Source: Shewanella psychrotolerans (GTDB taxonomy: Bacteria; Pseudomonadota; Gammaproteobacteria; Enterobacterales; Shewanellaceae). Taken from it: DNA of 64,000 nucleotides. Location: NCBI RefSeq assembly GCF_019457595.1, contig NZ_CP080419.1, positions 2,976,001 to 3,040,000 on the forward strand, given 5' to 3'. Made by a program: the position numbers and the translations under genes. Below are positions 39,155 to 48,833 of the stretch, in pieces; position 1 is the stretch's first letter; each line of letters begins with the position of its first letter. The notes beneath the pieces are model-generated. The model searched no databases. It was not told where the DNA came from and saw nothing but the letters and a program-made list of their open reading frames with translations.

Positions 39155-40561
39155 ATGAACAGCATAAAACAAGGAACTTTCATCCTGCTTATCGCCCTAC
39201 TACCGCTATTCGTTGCACCAGCAGTATTCGCGATTGACACCCCCACAGAACATATCGATGAGATACAGTTTAGTGAGGCAGAGCTGGCGCAGATATTAGC
39301 GCCTATCGCACTCTACCCTGATAGCCTACTAACCCATATTCTCATCGCATCGACTTACCCTTTAGAGGTTGTCCAAGCCAATCGCTGGCGTGAACAACAT
39401 AAAGATCTGCAAGCCAGTGAAGCCGTTAACCAAGCAGAAGATAAAGATTGGGACCCCAGTGTCGTCGCGTTAGTGGCGTTTCCGACTGTCTTAGAAAAGC
39501 TCAGCGAGGATCTCAATTGGACGCAAAAACTTGGTGATGCTTTTCTACAAGATGAGCAGCAAGTACTGAGCAGCATTCAAATGCTACGCAGACAAGCCGA
39601 TGATGCCAATAGCTTAGATGATATGGACAATATGAGGGTGACCAAAGTCAACCAAGAGATCATCATAGAGCCAGCAAGAAAAGAGATTGTTTACGTACCC
39701 GTTTATGATACTCGTGTCGTCTATGGTCATTGGCGCTGGTACAACTATCCGCCAGTGTATTGGGTTTATCCGCCACGTTATGCCATTGGTTATCCAAACC
39801 ACATATCGAGTCATTTTTATTGGCACAGTGGCATACAAATTAGCTTTAACTACTACTTTAGTGCGTTTCACTGGCACAACCGCCATATAGTCGTGACCCA
39901 CCACCGCCACTCGAATCACTATCGTCCGCGTACGCGTATCGTATCAAGTAGCGGTGCACAGCGTTGGGCTCACAAACCACAGCATAGACGCGGCGTAGCG
40001 TATCGCTCAACGGTGGTTAAACAGCGCTATAACAGTCATCGACCAAGTACACTGCAAACCAAGCAACTAAGAAGTGCTGAACGTTATGGTAACGCTGCCA
40101 AGCCCAAGCACTACAGCACGACTCAAGTTAAACAGAAACGTGAACAGGGTTTTCGTCATAAACTCGCAAACAGTCATGCCAATGCTGACCGAAATATTAA
40201 AGCAAACCAAAGACCTGAGTTTAAAAGTAGCTATAAGAGAGATAGTGCTCAACGACAGATAAACAGCTCTGCCACAACGTATAAATCAGATGGTAACAAG
40301 CAGTCTAGGAATTCGGCCTATAGGGTCGAGTCACCCAAAACGAAGCCCGTTGTAGGACAAGATAGGACGCATCAAAGGAATAAGAGTATTCAGCGACATA
40401 AAGGTGTTCAGCGAGAGCTGAGTCCGCAACGTAATAACAACACCCAACGGGATAAGCGCGCTCAACCAAAAACTCAATATCGCGCTCAAGCTAATCACCA
40501 AGCTAGCCGCGAACGTTCAAAGTACAGCTCACAAGGCCGAACAAAGCAACGAGAGCACTAA
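39155..40561 (+). CDS. DUF3300 family exported protein
   Basis: A 468-residue protein. It has a signal peptide (cleavage near AVFAID), then the DUF3300 domain (about 38-230): LAQILAPIALYPDSLLTHIL, ASTYPLEVVQANRW and IEPARKEIVYVPVYDTRVVYG are its hallmark blocks. A Trp/Tyr/His-rich segment (FYWHSGIQ, FHWHNRHIVVTHHRH) follows, and the last 200 residues are low-complexity and basic, rich in Arg, Gln, Lys and Ser. The family has no established function; the tail could bind nucleic acid or polyanion outside the cytoplasm. GGAGACGGT precedes the ATG. Confidence 0.85.
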   Translation: MNSIKQGTFILLIALLPLFVAPAVFAIDTPTEHIDEIQFSEAELAQILAPIALYPDSLLTHILIASTYPLEVVQANRWREQHKDLQASEAVNQAEDKDWDPSVVALVAFPTVLEKLSEDLNWTQKLGDAFLQDEQQVLSSIQMLRRQADDANSLDDMDNMRVTKVNQEIIIEPARKEIVYVPVYDTRVVYGHWRWYNYPPVYWVYPPRYAIGYPNHISSHFYWHSGIQISFNYYFSAFHWHNRHIVVTHHRHSNHYRPRTRIVSSSGAQRWAHKPQHRRGVAYRSTVVKQRYNSHRPSTLQTKQLRSAERYGNAAKPKHYSTTQVKQKREQGFRHKLANSHANADRNIKANQRPEFKSSYKRDSAQRQINSSATTYKSDGNKQSRNSAYRVESPKTKPVVGQDRTHQRNKSIQRHKGVQRELSPQRNNNTQRDKRAQPKTQYRAQANHQASRERSKYSSQGRTKQREH

Positions 40562-40610
40562 CAAATGAACAAGGCGCAATTTTTTCCCGATAACAGGCCT
40601 TAGTCACCAA

Positions 40611-41354
40611 CTAGCGCCTGTTATCTAACTCACTTAACGAAGAAAAGCCGAAACCCTCAACCTCAATATCACTTAAATATCGCCATTCACCACAGGCGAC
40701 ATCACATTCAATACTGCCAACCCGCTCACGATGCAGGCCAACAACACGATTGCCCACCGCAGCAAACATGCGCTTGACCTGATGGTAACGCCCCTCACTA
40801 ATAGTCAGTAACGCCTCGCGCTCACTGACATAGACCAGTTTGGCTGGCAACGTTAGTTTTGTCTCACCGGGTAACTGTAACCCCTGTTTAAACCTAGCCA
40901 CCAATTGCCCATCAATCTCGCCTTTGTGTTCACCTTCTATGCTATCTCTCAGCCTTACCCTATACACTTTTTGGCAATGATATTTGGGATTAAACACATT
41001 AAACGACCAGCGGCCATCATCGGTGATGAGTACCAGCCCGGTGGTATCCGCGTCCAACCTGCCCGCAATATGCAGTTCATCAGGATTCGGCACATTGAGT
41101 AAATTAAAGATGGAGGGGTAATCCCCATCGACATTAGAACATAGGGTGCTTTTAGGCTTATTTAACAATATATAACGAAAAGGACGCGGCAACAGGCGCT
41201 CACCTTGAAACTCAATGCAATTACTTTCGTGTACCTGCACGGCCGCATCAACAATCGCATTGCCATTCACCGTGACTTCACCAGCAGAGATAACCAATAC
41301 TGCTTGTTGGCGATTAAGGGTTGTACTCTTGCACACAAATTTGTCTAACCGCAT
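40611..41354 (-). CDS. rsuA: 16S rRNA pseudouridine(516) synthase
   Basis: A 247-residue RsuA/RluB-type enzyme. The N-terminal S4 RNA-binding domain (MRLDKFVCKSTTLNRQQAV, AGEVTVNGNAI) is followed by the catalytic domain with AGRLDADTTGLVLITDDG (catalytic Asp) and YHQVKRMFAAVGNRVVGLHR. Length and N terminus fit RsuA best; RluF-type is the alternative. The ATG at 41354 is chosen by homology; the longer frame to 41465 overlaps the divergent gene's promoter. A 10-bp inverted pair GATAACAGGC/GCCTGTTATC straddles its 3' end. Confidence 0.85.
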   Translation of the reverse strand: MRLDKFVCKSTTLNRQQAVLVISAGEVTVNGNAIVDAAVQVHESNCIEFQGERLLPRPFRYILLNKPKSTLCSNVDGDYPSIFNLLNVPNPDELHIAGRLDADTTGLVLITDDGRWSFNVFNPKYHCQKVYRVRLRDSIEGEHKGEIDGQLVARFKQGLQLPGETKLTLPAKLVYVSEREALLTISEGRYHQVKRMFAAVGNRVVGLHRERVGSIECDVACGEWRYLSDIEVEGFGFSSLSELDNRR

Positions 41355-41525
41355 AGTCTGGCAATATCTCTTTTGATCTAATAGCGGCATTATCCAGTAC
41401 TGATATGACAGCACAAGCCATTGCTCAAATTTAGCCAAACATCGGTACAAAAAACACAAAAACAACCTAGGGGATCGATGGTGGATGATTTACACTTTGG
41501 ATTTTACCAAGGAAAAGGCCACGCT

Positions 41526-41876
41526 ATGTCATCACGTGTTTTTGTTATCGCTCAATTTCGTCCCAAAGCAGGTAAAGAGGCCCAGCTATTTGAAGTCCTC
41601 AAAGCGTTAGAGCCAGATGCGCTGCGCGAACAAGGTTGTATTCAATACATCTTGACCCGTCAAATTGATCATCCGAGTGCGACCCGCACTGACTATCCAA
41701 TCGTGTTTAATGAAATTTGGGCCGATGGCGAAAGCTGGGCAGCCCATGGACGCCGCAAACAGATACAGCACTTCTTTGATACCCAAGTTGCCGCCACTGA
41801 CGGCTTAGTTGACGACGCAATTGTTACCGCTTACACAGACGAGGGTTATAACTACGACGCCCCCGTATTTATATAA
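41526..41876 (+). CDS. Antibiotic biosynthesis monooxygenase (ABM) domain protein
   Basis: A 116-residue protein with the ABM ferredoxin-like fold: FVIAQFRPKAGKEAQLFEVL at the N terminus, a middle strand YILTRQ, and IVFNEIWADGESWAAHGRR with the conserved Asn/Glu-x-Trp and His. Related proteins such as YgiN oxidise quinols. The ATG at 41526 has AAGG seven bases before it and gives the family's usual length; a longer frame from 41421 begins inside the neighbour's promoter. Terminated by a strong hairpin. Confidence 0.82.
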   Translation: MSSRVFVIAQFRPKAGKEAQLFEVLKALEPDALREQGCIQYILTRQIDHPSATRTDYPIVFNEIWADGESWAAHGRRKQIQHFFDTQVAATDGLVDDAIVTAYTDEGYNYDAPVFI

Positions 41877-41897
41877 AATATAAGTCGAGTACAGCGT

Positions 41898-41923
41898 AAA
41901 ACGCAGCTAATCGCTGCGTTTTT
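41898..41923 (+). terminator. Terminator of the ABM-domain gene
   Basis: Stem AAAACGCAGC/GCTGCGTTTT around TAATC with T5. Confidence 0.85.
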
Positions 41924-42134
41924 GAGCTGTTTTTAAAGATAAAATTCCTAACCCAACTTTAGGGCTAAAAATAACAACTAAGAGCAAATGAATTATCCCC
42001 TTACAACTACTTGCTCAAATCAACCGTTATGACAGCCCATTAGCGCCATAATATTCTCCTCAGGCACTACACTTAAAGATCACTATTGAAGATGCTTAAT
42101 CTCTTCTGTTTGTTTGAATCAACTCAGAGGCAAT

Positions 42135-42500
42135 ATGATGAGTGAAACAAGTCTTTATGAACGCCTAGGCGGCGAGTCAAATATAGCCAAAGTTGCAGCC
42201 GATATCTTTGATACTCACGCTGCAAATCCGATTATCGCGAGCCGTTACAAAGATTCTAATCGAGATAGGGTTATCGAAAAAGTCACCGAATTTCTTTGCA
42301 TGGCCACGGGCGGACCGCAGGAATATACCGGCAAGAACATGGTAGATACTCACAGAGGCATGAATATCAATGAGCGAGAATATATGGCGGTGATCGATGA
42401 TATCTTAGCGGTAATGGCAAAGCATAATGTCGGTCAGCAAGAGCAGCAGGAGGTCTTGATGGCAGCCTATTCGTTGCGAGATGAGATCTTAGGTCAATAA
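42135..42500 (+). CDS. Group 1 truncated haemoglobin
   Basis: A 121-residue 2-on-2 globin. It begins [19 protein letters not shown] (typical glycine motif), then [17 protein letters not shown] and [13 protein letters not shown] with the proximal His. These proteins bind oxygen and NO and commonly detoxify NO or act in redox sensing. The Met-Met start at 42135 has AGAGG upstream; a longer frame begins seven codons earlier without a ribosome site. It ends convergently with the nqr operon, separated by a shared hairpin. Confidence 0.9.
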   Translation: MMSETSLYERLGGESNIAKVAADIFDTHAANPIIASRYKDSNRDRVIEKVTEFLCMATGGPQEYTGKNMVDTHRGMNINEREYMAVIDDILAVMAKHNVGQQEQQEVLMAAYSLRDEILGQ

Positions 42501-42578
42501 GCAATACCATGGCCGCATCCGAAATCAACCCGCTATTGACAATAATCATCGACCAATACAAATGATGTTATGCTAAAA

Positions 42579-42610
42579 ACGACAAAACGCCCTATTGGAC
42601 GTTTTGTCGT
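42579..42610. terminator. Terminator of the nqr operon (shared with the globin gene)
   Basis: ACGACAAAACG/CGTTTTGTCGT around a 10-base loop. On the minus strand TTTTTAG follows, giving a good nqrF terminator. Confidence 0.82.
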
Positions 42611-42635
42611 GTTAACTATGGTAATTCAATTGAGT

Positions 42636-43853
42636 CTAATCACCAAAGTCATCGAGTAAGATGTTCTCTTGTTCAACACCTAAGTTTTCCAGCATGTTGA
42701 TCACCGAAGAGTTCATGATTGGAGGGCCACACATGTAGAACTCACAATCTTCTGGCGCTTTATGATTCTTCAAGTAGTTTTCATAAAGTACGTTATGGAT
42801 AAAGCCTGTGTAGCCATCCCAATTATCTTCAGGAAGCGGATCAGACAAGGCCACATGCCACTCGAAGTTATCATTTTCTTCAGCAAGTTTATCGAAATCT
42901 TCCTTGTAGAAAATTTCACGACATGAACGCGCGCCATACCAGAAAGTCATCTTACGCTTGGTCTTCTCAGCTTTTAACTGGTTAAAGATGTGCGAGCGCA
43001 TCGGTGCCATACCCGCACCACCGCCAACAAATACCATTTCGGCATCGGTTTCTTTAACGAAAAACTCACCAAATGGGCCTGAAATAGTCACCTTGTCACC
43101 CGCCTTAAGGTTAAAGATGTAAGATGACATCTTACCTGGCGGCAAGCCTTCTGAAGGCGGCGTAGCAATACGCACGTTAAGCATGATCAGGCCTTTCTCG
43201 TCTGGGTAGTTTGCCATTGAGTAAGCACGCAGTACGTCCTCTTCACAGGTTGAAACTAAATCAAACAAGTTATATTTTTCCCAGTCATCACGATACTCAG
43301 CAGGAATATCGAAATCGCTGTACTTCACTTGATGCGCTGGCGCTTCGATTTGAATATAACCACCCGCCTTAAACTTAACATCTTCGCCTTCTGGCAGTTT
43401 CAGCAGTAATTCTTTAATAAAGGTGGCTTGGTTATCGTTAGAGATCACCTCACATTGCCACTTCTTCACGCCGAAGATCTCTTCTTCGATCTCAAGCTCC
43501 ATATCCGTTTTAACCGCCACCTGACAGGCTAATCGGCAGCCTTCTTTGGCCTCTTTCTTACTGATATGGTCAAGCTCTGTCGCCAGAATATCGCCACCGC
43601 CCGACTTCACCGTCACCCGGCACTGACCACAAGTCCCACCGCCGCCACACGCCGATGGAATAAAGATATTTTTACCTGCCAGTGCGCCAAGTAACTTGTC
43701 ACCAGCCGTTGTAGTGATGCGCTTCTCTTCGTCATCGTTAATACCAATAGTGATATCACCATTGATGACCAGCTTGCTTTTGGCGAGTAATATCACCATA
43801 ACCAGCACACACACCACGATGGTGAACATGCCTATGCCTATTGCCATTTCCAT
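42636..43853 (-). CDS. nqrF: Na+-translocating NADH:quinone reductase subunit F
   Basis: A 405-residue subunit that accepts electrons from NADH. Membrane helix at the N terminus ([15 protein letters not shown]), then a 2Fe-2S ferredoxin domain with Cys in [14 protein letters not shown] and CRLACQVAV, then an FAD-binding domain ([10 protein letters not shown]) and an NADH-binding domain ([26 protein letters not shown]). Last gene of nqrABCDEF. Length is normal. Confidence 0.97.
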   Translation of the reverse strand: MEMAIGIGMFTIVVCVLVMVILLAKSKLVINGDITIGINDDEEKRITTTAGDKLLGALAGKNIFIPSACGGGGTCGQCRVTVKSGGGDILATELDHISKKEAKEGCRLACQVAVKTDMELEIEEEIFGVKKWQCEVISNDNQATFIKELLLKLPEGEDVKFKAGGYIQIEAPAHQVKYSDFDIPAEYRDDWEKYNLFDLVSTCEEDVLRAYSMANYPDEKGLIMLNVRIATPPSEGLPPGKMSSYIFNLKAGDKVTISGPFGEFFVKETDAEMVFVGGGAGMAPMRSHIFNQLKAEKTKRKMTFWYGARSCREIFYKEDFDKLAEENDNFEWHVALSDPLPEDNWDGYTGFIHNVLYENYLKNHKAPEDCEFYMCGPPIMNSSVINMLENLGVEQENILLDDFGD

Positions 43854-43902
43854 CTAATAACCCTTTTCTTTAATGCATCTGATTTAAGCGGGAACACACC
43901 AC

Positions 43903-44511
43903 TTAAAACGAAATCCCAGAGAAAGACATAAAGCCCAAAGCCATCAAGCCCGTGGTAATAAAGGTGATACCAACACCTTGAAGCCCAGCAGGAATTGCAT
44001 GAAACTTCATCCGCTCACGTAGGCCTGCCAACATCACAATCGCCATTGCCCAACCCAGTCCCGAACCTGCGGCAAATACCGCCGATTCAGCTAAGGTATA
44101 GTCGCGGTTAGCCATGAAAATAACGCCCGCAAAAATCGCGCAGTTCACGGTTAATAGTGGCAAAAAGATACCTAGGCTTTGATACAGGCTTGGAATGTAC
44201 TTATCTAAGAACATTTCCAAAATCTGCACCAAGGCGGCAATCACACCAATAAAGGTGATTAGCTGCAGGTAGCTCAAATCCAATTCTGGGTAGCCTGCCC
44301 AAGCGAGTGCACCAGGCGCTAACACGTTGGCATAGATCAGCTGGTTTAGCGGTACGGCTAGCATCATCACCACAATAACGGCGATACCTAGACCAAATGA
44401 GGTCGATACCTTTTTCGATACCGCGAGGAAGGTACACATCCCCATAAAGAATGACAGAGCCATGTTGTCGATAAAGACAGCTTGAACAAAAAGATTAATA
44501 TAGTGTTCCAT
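43903..44511 (-). CDS. nqrE: Na+-translocating NADH:quinone reductase subunit E
   Basis: A 202-residue polytopic membrane subunit with the family start [20 protein letters not shown] and a conserved Cys in [11 protein letters not shown], which in NqrD/NqrE pairs ligates the intramembrane 2Fe-2S cluster together with another Cys. The frame is homologous to NqrD/RnfA. It follows nqrD by nine bases. Confidence 0.96.
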   Translation of the reverse strand: MEHYINLFVQAVFIDNMALSFFMGMCTFLAVSKKVSTSFGLGIAVIVVMMLAVPLNQLIYANVLAPGALAWAGYPELDLSYLQLITFIGVIAALVQILEMFLDKYIPSLYQSLGIFLPLLTVNCAIFAGVIFMANRDYTLAESAVFAAGSGLGWAMAIVMLAGLRERMKFHAIPAGLQGVGITFITTGLMALGFMSFSGISF

Positions 44512-44520
44512 ATCCGTTCC

Positions 44521-45144
44521 TTATCCTCGCTTACGCTGAATGACGTTGATTGCCCAAATCATCAAGCCAATCAAGAAGAAAGCGCTTGGTGGTAACTTGA
44601 ACATCTCGTTGGTTAAATACCAGCCGCCATTTTCGATAGTGGCAAAGATCTCATGGCCAAATAAACTGCCGCTGCCAAGGAGTTCACGTACAAAGGCGAC
44701 CCCAAGTAAGATAACGCCATAGCCCATGGCATTGCCCAAAGCATCAACCACGGCTAGATGCGGTGGCATCTTCATCGCATAGGCTTCTGCGCGTCCCATG
44801 ATGATACAGTTGGTAATAATCAAACCAACGAATACCGATAGCTGACGCGATAACTCGTAGGCCACGTCTTGCAAAATCATGTCGACGATAATCACCAATG
44901 ACGCAATCACCGTCATCTGAGCAATAATTCGCACACTATTAGGTATAAAGTTACGAATGGTCGAAATAATCAGGTTTGAGAACACCAATACAAAGGTCAC
45001 TGCCAGTGTCATCACTAGCGCAGTTTGCATCGAGTTACTCACCGCTAGCGCCGAACAGACACCTAGCACCTGCATCGCAACAGGGTTATTGGCAAAAATA
45101 GGACCGGTCAAAATATCCCGAGTCGATGTCATACTTTTACTCAT
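44521..45144 (-). CDS. nqrD: Na+-translocating NADH:quinone reductase subunit D
   Basis: A 207-residue six-helix membrane subunit. It contains [12 protein letters not shown] and [14 protein letters not shown], the latter with one of the cysteines of the NqrD/E iron-sulfur centre. The gene starts one base after the nqrC stop. NqrD and NqrE form an inverted-topology pair in the Na+ path. Confidence 0.96.
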   Translation of the reverse strand: MSKSMTSTRDILTGPIFANNPVAMQVLGVCSALAVSNSMQTALVMTLAVTFVLVFSNLIISTIRNFIPNSVRIIAQMTVIASLVIIVDMILQDVAYELSRQLSVFVGLIITNCIIMGRAEAYAMKMPPHLAVVDALGNAMGYGVILLGVAFVRELLGSGSLFGHEIFATIENGGWYLTNEMFKLPPSAFFLIGLMIWAINVIQRKRG

Positions 45145-45145
45145 C

Positions 45146-45916
45146 TTAAACCTCCGACGCTTTTAGCTTGTGAAGGAAAGTCTCAAAGCCTTCCTCACCA
45201 AACCAGAACTGTACCGCGCGTTGTACGCCACGCCCTGTCATAGTCGCACCGCTCACCGCATCCACACCGTGAACATCGCCTTCTTTAGCGCCGCCTTTAA
45301 CCACCTTGAAAGATACCTTTCCTTTTTTATCAAATAGTTGCTTACCCTTAAACTTGTCAGTCCAAGCACTATCATCGAGGAAATCACCAATACCAGGTGT
45401 TTCACCATGCTCATAAAACACCACGTTTTCGATGGTATTAAAGTCTGGTTTAACCGCCACATAGCCATAAATCATCGACCATAAGCCTTTCCCGTAAATC
45501 GGTAGTACCACGGCATGTAGTTCACCGTTATCGTTAAACACCTTAAACACGCGGGCTTTATCGGCGCGGCTTTTGATTTTAGCGGTGTCTTTCTTCGGCT
45601 TACTTGAGGTGTCAGGATTGATAGCCGCCATGCGCTCATCAAAATCGAGCACGTTCGCTTCAGTATCAACCACACCAGTATCAATTTCGATTAACAGTGG
45701 CGTAACTGATTTTTCGAAAATTTGACGAAAATCTTTATCACCACTGATATCGACATCCGCCGCCATCAATACATAACGCTTTAATTCGTCACGCTTCTTA
45801 GCCAATTTGCGTTCTTTCAAGATCTCAGCAGTGCCGGTGATCATAAATGAACAAGAGAGGCAGAGAATGATAGTGAAGATCATGGTCCCCACTACGGTAT
45901 CTTTCTTAAATGTCAT
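45146..45916 (-). CDS. nqrC: Na+-translocating NADH:quinone reductase subunit C
   Basis: A 256-residue subunit with one N-terminal helix and a periplasmic FMN-binding domain. The flavinylation motif [15 protein letters not shown] near the C terminus contains the Thr (SGATMT) to which ApbE links FMN covalently. Its ATG overlaps the stop of a 34-codon ORF that lies between nqrB and nqrC. No apbE is in the window. Confidence 0.96.
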   Translation of the reverse strand: MTFKKDTVVGTMIFTIILCLSCSFMITGTAEILKERKLAKKRDELKRYVLMAADVDISGDKDFRQIFEKSVTPLLIEIDTGVVDTEANVLDFDERMAAINPDTSSKPKKDTAKIKSRADKARVFKVFNDNGELHAVVLPIYGKGLWSMIYGYVAVKPDFNTIENVVFYEHGETPGIGDFLDDSAWTDKFKGKQLFDKKGKVSFKVVKGGAKEGDVHGVDAVSGATMTGRGVQRAVQFWFGEEGFETFLHKLKASEV

Positions 45917-46020
45917 TAGGATTTATCTCCCATATCGACGCGCTCAAAGCAGCTGGAAAGTCGAAATAAAAAGGATGCGATGATCGATGACCATAAGTTT
46001 GCAGTCTGAATCTGCAACAT
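45916..46020 (-). CDS. Possible 34-residue ORF between nqrB and nqrC
   Basis: The frame begins MLQIQTANLWSSIIASFLF and ends RVDMGDKS. Its ATG is ten bases after the nqrB stop and its stop overlaps the nqrC ATG by one base (TAATG), so it would couple translation across the only sizeable gap (114 bases) in the operon. It carries the nqrC ribosome site GGGAGAT. It lacks its own clear ribosome site, so it may be chance. Confidence 0.25.
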   Translation of the reverse strand: MLQIQTANLWSSIIASFLFRLSSCFERVDMGDKS

Positions 46021-46030
46021 CTTTTCTGAT

Positions 46031-47245
46031 TTATAAGGCATTACGCTTTAGCCTCCGCTTCATATTAAGACGAGCAACAACATAATCGAATAACGGTGCC
46101 CAAAGGTTGGCAAACAGAATGGCTAACATAATGCCCTCAGGTAGTTTGAGGTTAAGCACACGAATAAGTACTGTCATAAAGCCGATCATCAAGCCATAAA
46201 TAAACTTGCCTTGACGGGTGTAGGCCGTGGTTACAGGGTCTGTTGCCATAAACATCATACCGAGGGCAAAACCACCAGAAACCAAGTGCCAAGTCCACGG
46301 CATGGCAAACATTTCATTCTTAGCAGAACCGATAAGATTGAACATCACCGTAGTAAGCACCATGCCTAACATCACACCAACCACGATTCGCCAATCGGCA
46401 AGACGCGTTAGAATAAGCATCAAGCCACCGATTAGGATTGCCAGCGTACTGGTTTCAGCCATGGTACCCACGGTAAATCCAAAGAAGCTGTCCCACCATA
46501 AAGGATCGCTAAACGCTTGATACCAGCTGTAATCAGCAAAGCTCATCTTACCCGCAGCGGTTTGCACTAAGGTTGTAGCCCCGGCAAAACCATCAACCGC
46601 AACAAACTGAGAAAGTGAAGCAACTTGAGTTGGATAGGCAAAATAGATAAAGGCGTAACCCGCAAGTGCTGGGTTAAGGAAGTTATATCCCATACCACCA
46701 AACACCTCTTTCGCCATGATCACACCAAAGGTGATACCTAAAGCGACAATCCATAGTGGCGTCGATACAGGCATAATCATGGTAAACAGTAGCGCAGTAA
46801 CGAAGAAGCCTTCGTGTAGCTCTTGGCGACGCACCTTAGCGAAAACCACCTCCCAAAAAAGACTCACAAATAGTGCGGTTAGATAGATAGGTAGATAGAA
46901 GCTAAGACCATAACCAAACAAGCCGAAAAAGCCTGTCTGTTCAGTCAATCCACCGCCAATCGCGTTAAAGATGAACAGTTGCCATACATTCGGCGCTGTT
47001 AATCCTGAAGCCACTGCGAGTTGAGCTTGTAAGCCCAAATTGTAGATACCAAATAAAATGGCAGGCAGTAGACATAAGCCTACTAAGGTCATTGTTCGTT
47101 TTACATCAATGGCATCACGCACATGCACCTTCCCCTTGGTGCTGCGGCCATGCAAATAGAGTAGTGAACGAAAGAAGCTGCGCATTGACTGACCATGTGC
47201 ATAGTAGTCATTTTGAACGTCAGGCTTTTTGCTTGGCTTACTCAT
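46031..47245 (-). CDS. nqrB: Na+-translocating NADH:quinone reductase subunit B
   Basis: A 404-residue polytopic subunit that carries a covalent FMN and riboflavin. The start SKPSKKPDVQNDYYAHGQSM is followed by helices including MTLVGLCLLPAILFGIYN. The flavinylation region reads VDGFAGATTLVQ; the modified Thr (AGAT-T) is kept, though the usual motif begins with Ser or Thr where Ala stands here. It overlaps the nqrA stop by one base. Confidence 0.96.
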   Translation of the reverse strand: MSKPSKKPDVQNDYYAHGQSMRSFFRSLLYLHGRSTKGKVHVRDAIDVKRTMTLVGLCLLPAILFGIYNLGLQAQLAVASGLTAPNVWQLFIFNAIGGGLTEQTGFFGLFGYGLSFYLPIYLTALFVSLFWEVVFAKVRRQELHEGFFVTALLFTMIMPVSTPLWIVALGITFGVIMAKEVFGGMGYNFLNPALAGYAFIYFAYPTQVASLSQFVAVDGFAGATTLVQTAAGKMSFADYSWYQAFSDPLWWDSFFGFTVGTMAETSTLAILIGGLMLILTRLADWRIVVGVMLGMVLTTVMFNLIGSAKNEMFAMPWTWHLVSGGFALGMMFMATDPVTTAYTRQGKFIYGLMIGFMTVLIRVLNLKLPEGIMLAILFANLWAPLFDYVVARLNMKRRLKRNAL

Positions 47246-48615
47246 TAACCTTCCCTCTCAATAATATCTAAGCAGATACGTAGTTCTTGTCCGTAGTCAT
47301 ATTTCCCCGGAGACACAAACGTACATAACGCTAAATCTTCTTCATCTAACTCTAATGCACCAAGCAACTGTGCTTCATCGGTATCTCGAACCACAAGATC
47401 ACGCATCAAAAGCAAAGGTAAAATATCGAGTGGCATTACACGATCTAACTGACCAAATGCAATCATCGCTCTTTGAGAGCCACCCGCATGCGTCGTTAAG
47501 TTGAATAAGCGCTTGGTACTGCTAAAACGCGAGGTCACTGCGCGTGTAATGGAAAACTTATCTGAACCACCACGCACCCATGATAAGAACTGGTGCTGAT
47601 CATCTTCTTCCAATACAGAAATTTGTTGATGAAAACGACCAAGAAAATCGTGAACGTCCTTAGCGGTATGGCCAGAAAGAATCGAACCAGATACCACACG
47701 ATTGTTACCAGGCTTGACTTCGCCCTCAACTAAAGCGCTCAATTGTGCACCAAGTTGAGTACGCAACAAACGAGGATTAATGGCTCTTGGTCCTCCTAGC
47801 GCAACAACACGATCAGTATAAAGTTCGCCAGTGAGAAACAACTTGCCGTAAGCAATAACATCTTGGTATCCCAGATGCCATACAGGACGCTCTAAACTCG
47901 CAGGTTGAATAAAATGAATGTGGGTGCCAACAAGTCCAGCAGGATGAACCCCACCAAAACGATGACTTTCCACTTTTGCTAAATCTGCGCCAGGTAGAGC
48001 ATCGCCAGCATCATGGCAAAGATAAACTTTGCCTTGAGTTAAATAACTCACCACTTGCAAACCAGCGGCAAAGGCCTCAGCTTGCTCGGCAATGATGACG
48101 CGAGGGTCGGCTGCTAACGGATTGGTATCCATTGCATTAACGAAAATAGCTGATGGCTCAGAATCGAGCTGAGGAACGCGCGAAAAAGGTCGAGTTCGTA
48201 GCGCCGTCCACAATCCACTCTCTACGAGGTTTTGTTGCACCGCTTCACGGCTTAACTGAGACAGGTCATCAACCCTTGAAAATAACACCTGCTCATCACC
48301 TTCAACAGCAATCACAACCGATTGCAGCACTCGGCGCTCGCCACGATTGATCTCGACAACGACACCGCTAGCTGGTGCGGTAAATAGCACCCCGGGTGTC
48401 TTTTTGTCTTCAAAAATTGGTTGACCTTTTTTTACACGGTCGCCAACTTCAACCAAAAGAGTGGGTTTTAAGCCTACATACTCCTCACCGAGTAAAGCCA
48501 CTTTAACGGGCAGAGATGATGATTCAATCTCCTGCCTTGGCTCACCGGCGATGGGCACATCTAGACCCTTCTTAATTATCTTAATCTTGTCTGAGAAACC
48601 TGCCATCGCAAACAT
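47245..48615 (-). CDS. nqrA: Na+-translocating NADH:quinone reductase subunit A
   Basis: About 456 residues, a peripheral cytoplasmic subunit. The family N-terminal block [16 protein letters not shown] is followed by [20 protein letters not shown] and [20 protein letters not shown], all hallmark NqrA sequence. Start choice is uncertain: ATG at 48615 or at 48606 fits family length better than a far-upstream ATG at 48693, but none has a strong ribosome site. First gene of the operon; a CRP-like site lies about 115 bases upstream. Confidence 0.94.
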   Translation of the reverse strand: MFAMAGFSDKIKIIKKGLDVPIAGEPRQEIESSSLPVKVALLGEEYVGLKPTLLVEVGDRVKKGQPIFEDKKTPGVLFTAPASGVVVEINRGERRVLQSVVIAVEGDEQVLFSRVDDLSQLSREAVQQNLVESGLWTALRTRPFSRVPQLDSEPSAIFVNAMDTNPLAADPRVIIAEQAEAFAAGLQVVSYLTQGKVYLCHDAGDALPGADLAKVESHRFGGVHPAGLVGTHIHFIQPASLERPVWHLGYQDVIAYGKLFLTGELYTDRVVALGGPRAINPRLLRTQLGAQLSALVEGEVKPGNNRVVSGSILSGHTAKDVHDFLGRFHQQISVLEEDDQHQFLSWVRGGSDKFSITRAVTSRFSSTKRLFNLTTHAGGSQRAMIAFGQLDRVMPLDILPLLLMRDLVVRDTDEAQLLGALELDEEDLALCTFVSPGKYDYGQELRICLDIIEREG

Positions 48616-48729
48616 CAACCATTTAAAATTGGGGATGGTTAATCGTACGACAAAATTAACGAAAATACCGATATTGAAGTCACATTCCGACACGACTTTG
48701 TAACTAAAGAACGAATTTTAGAATAAATG

Positions 48730-48745
48730 TGTGATCTAAATCACC
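48730..48745. promoter_or_regulatory. CRP-like site upstream of nqrA
   Basis: TGTGA-TCTAAA-TCACC, one base from the CRP consensus TGTGA-N6-TCACA. It lies in the gap between nqrA and the 3' end of the histidine kinase gene (both minus strand), so nqr is the probable target. Shewanella uses CRP widely in respiratory control. Confidence 0.55.
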
Positions 48746-48833
48746 ACAAGAGAAAGGTGAATGTTAACAATGTAGTTATATAACAATAAAACAAGTAAAT
48801 GCTATACCCGTTATTTAGCTTACACTAAATAGA

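Noticed and set aside
40589..40625. Terminator for rsuA
   Set aside because: The inverted repeat is perfect, but the minus-strand side is followed by an A-run rather than a T-run.
48606..48693. Longer nqrA beginning at 48693
   Set aside because: The extra N-terminal residues do not match the conserved NqrA start and the region would run through an apparent promoter.
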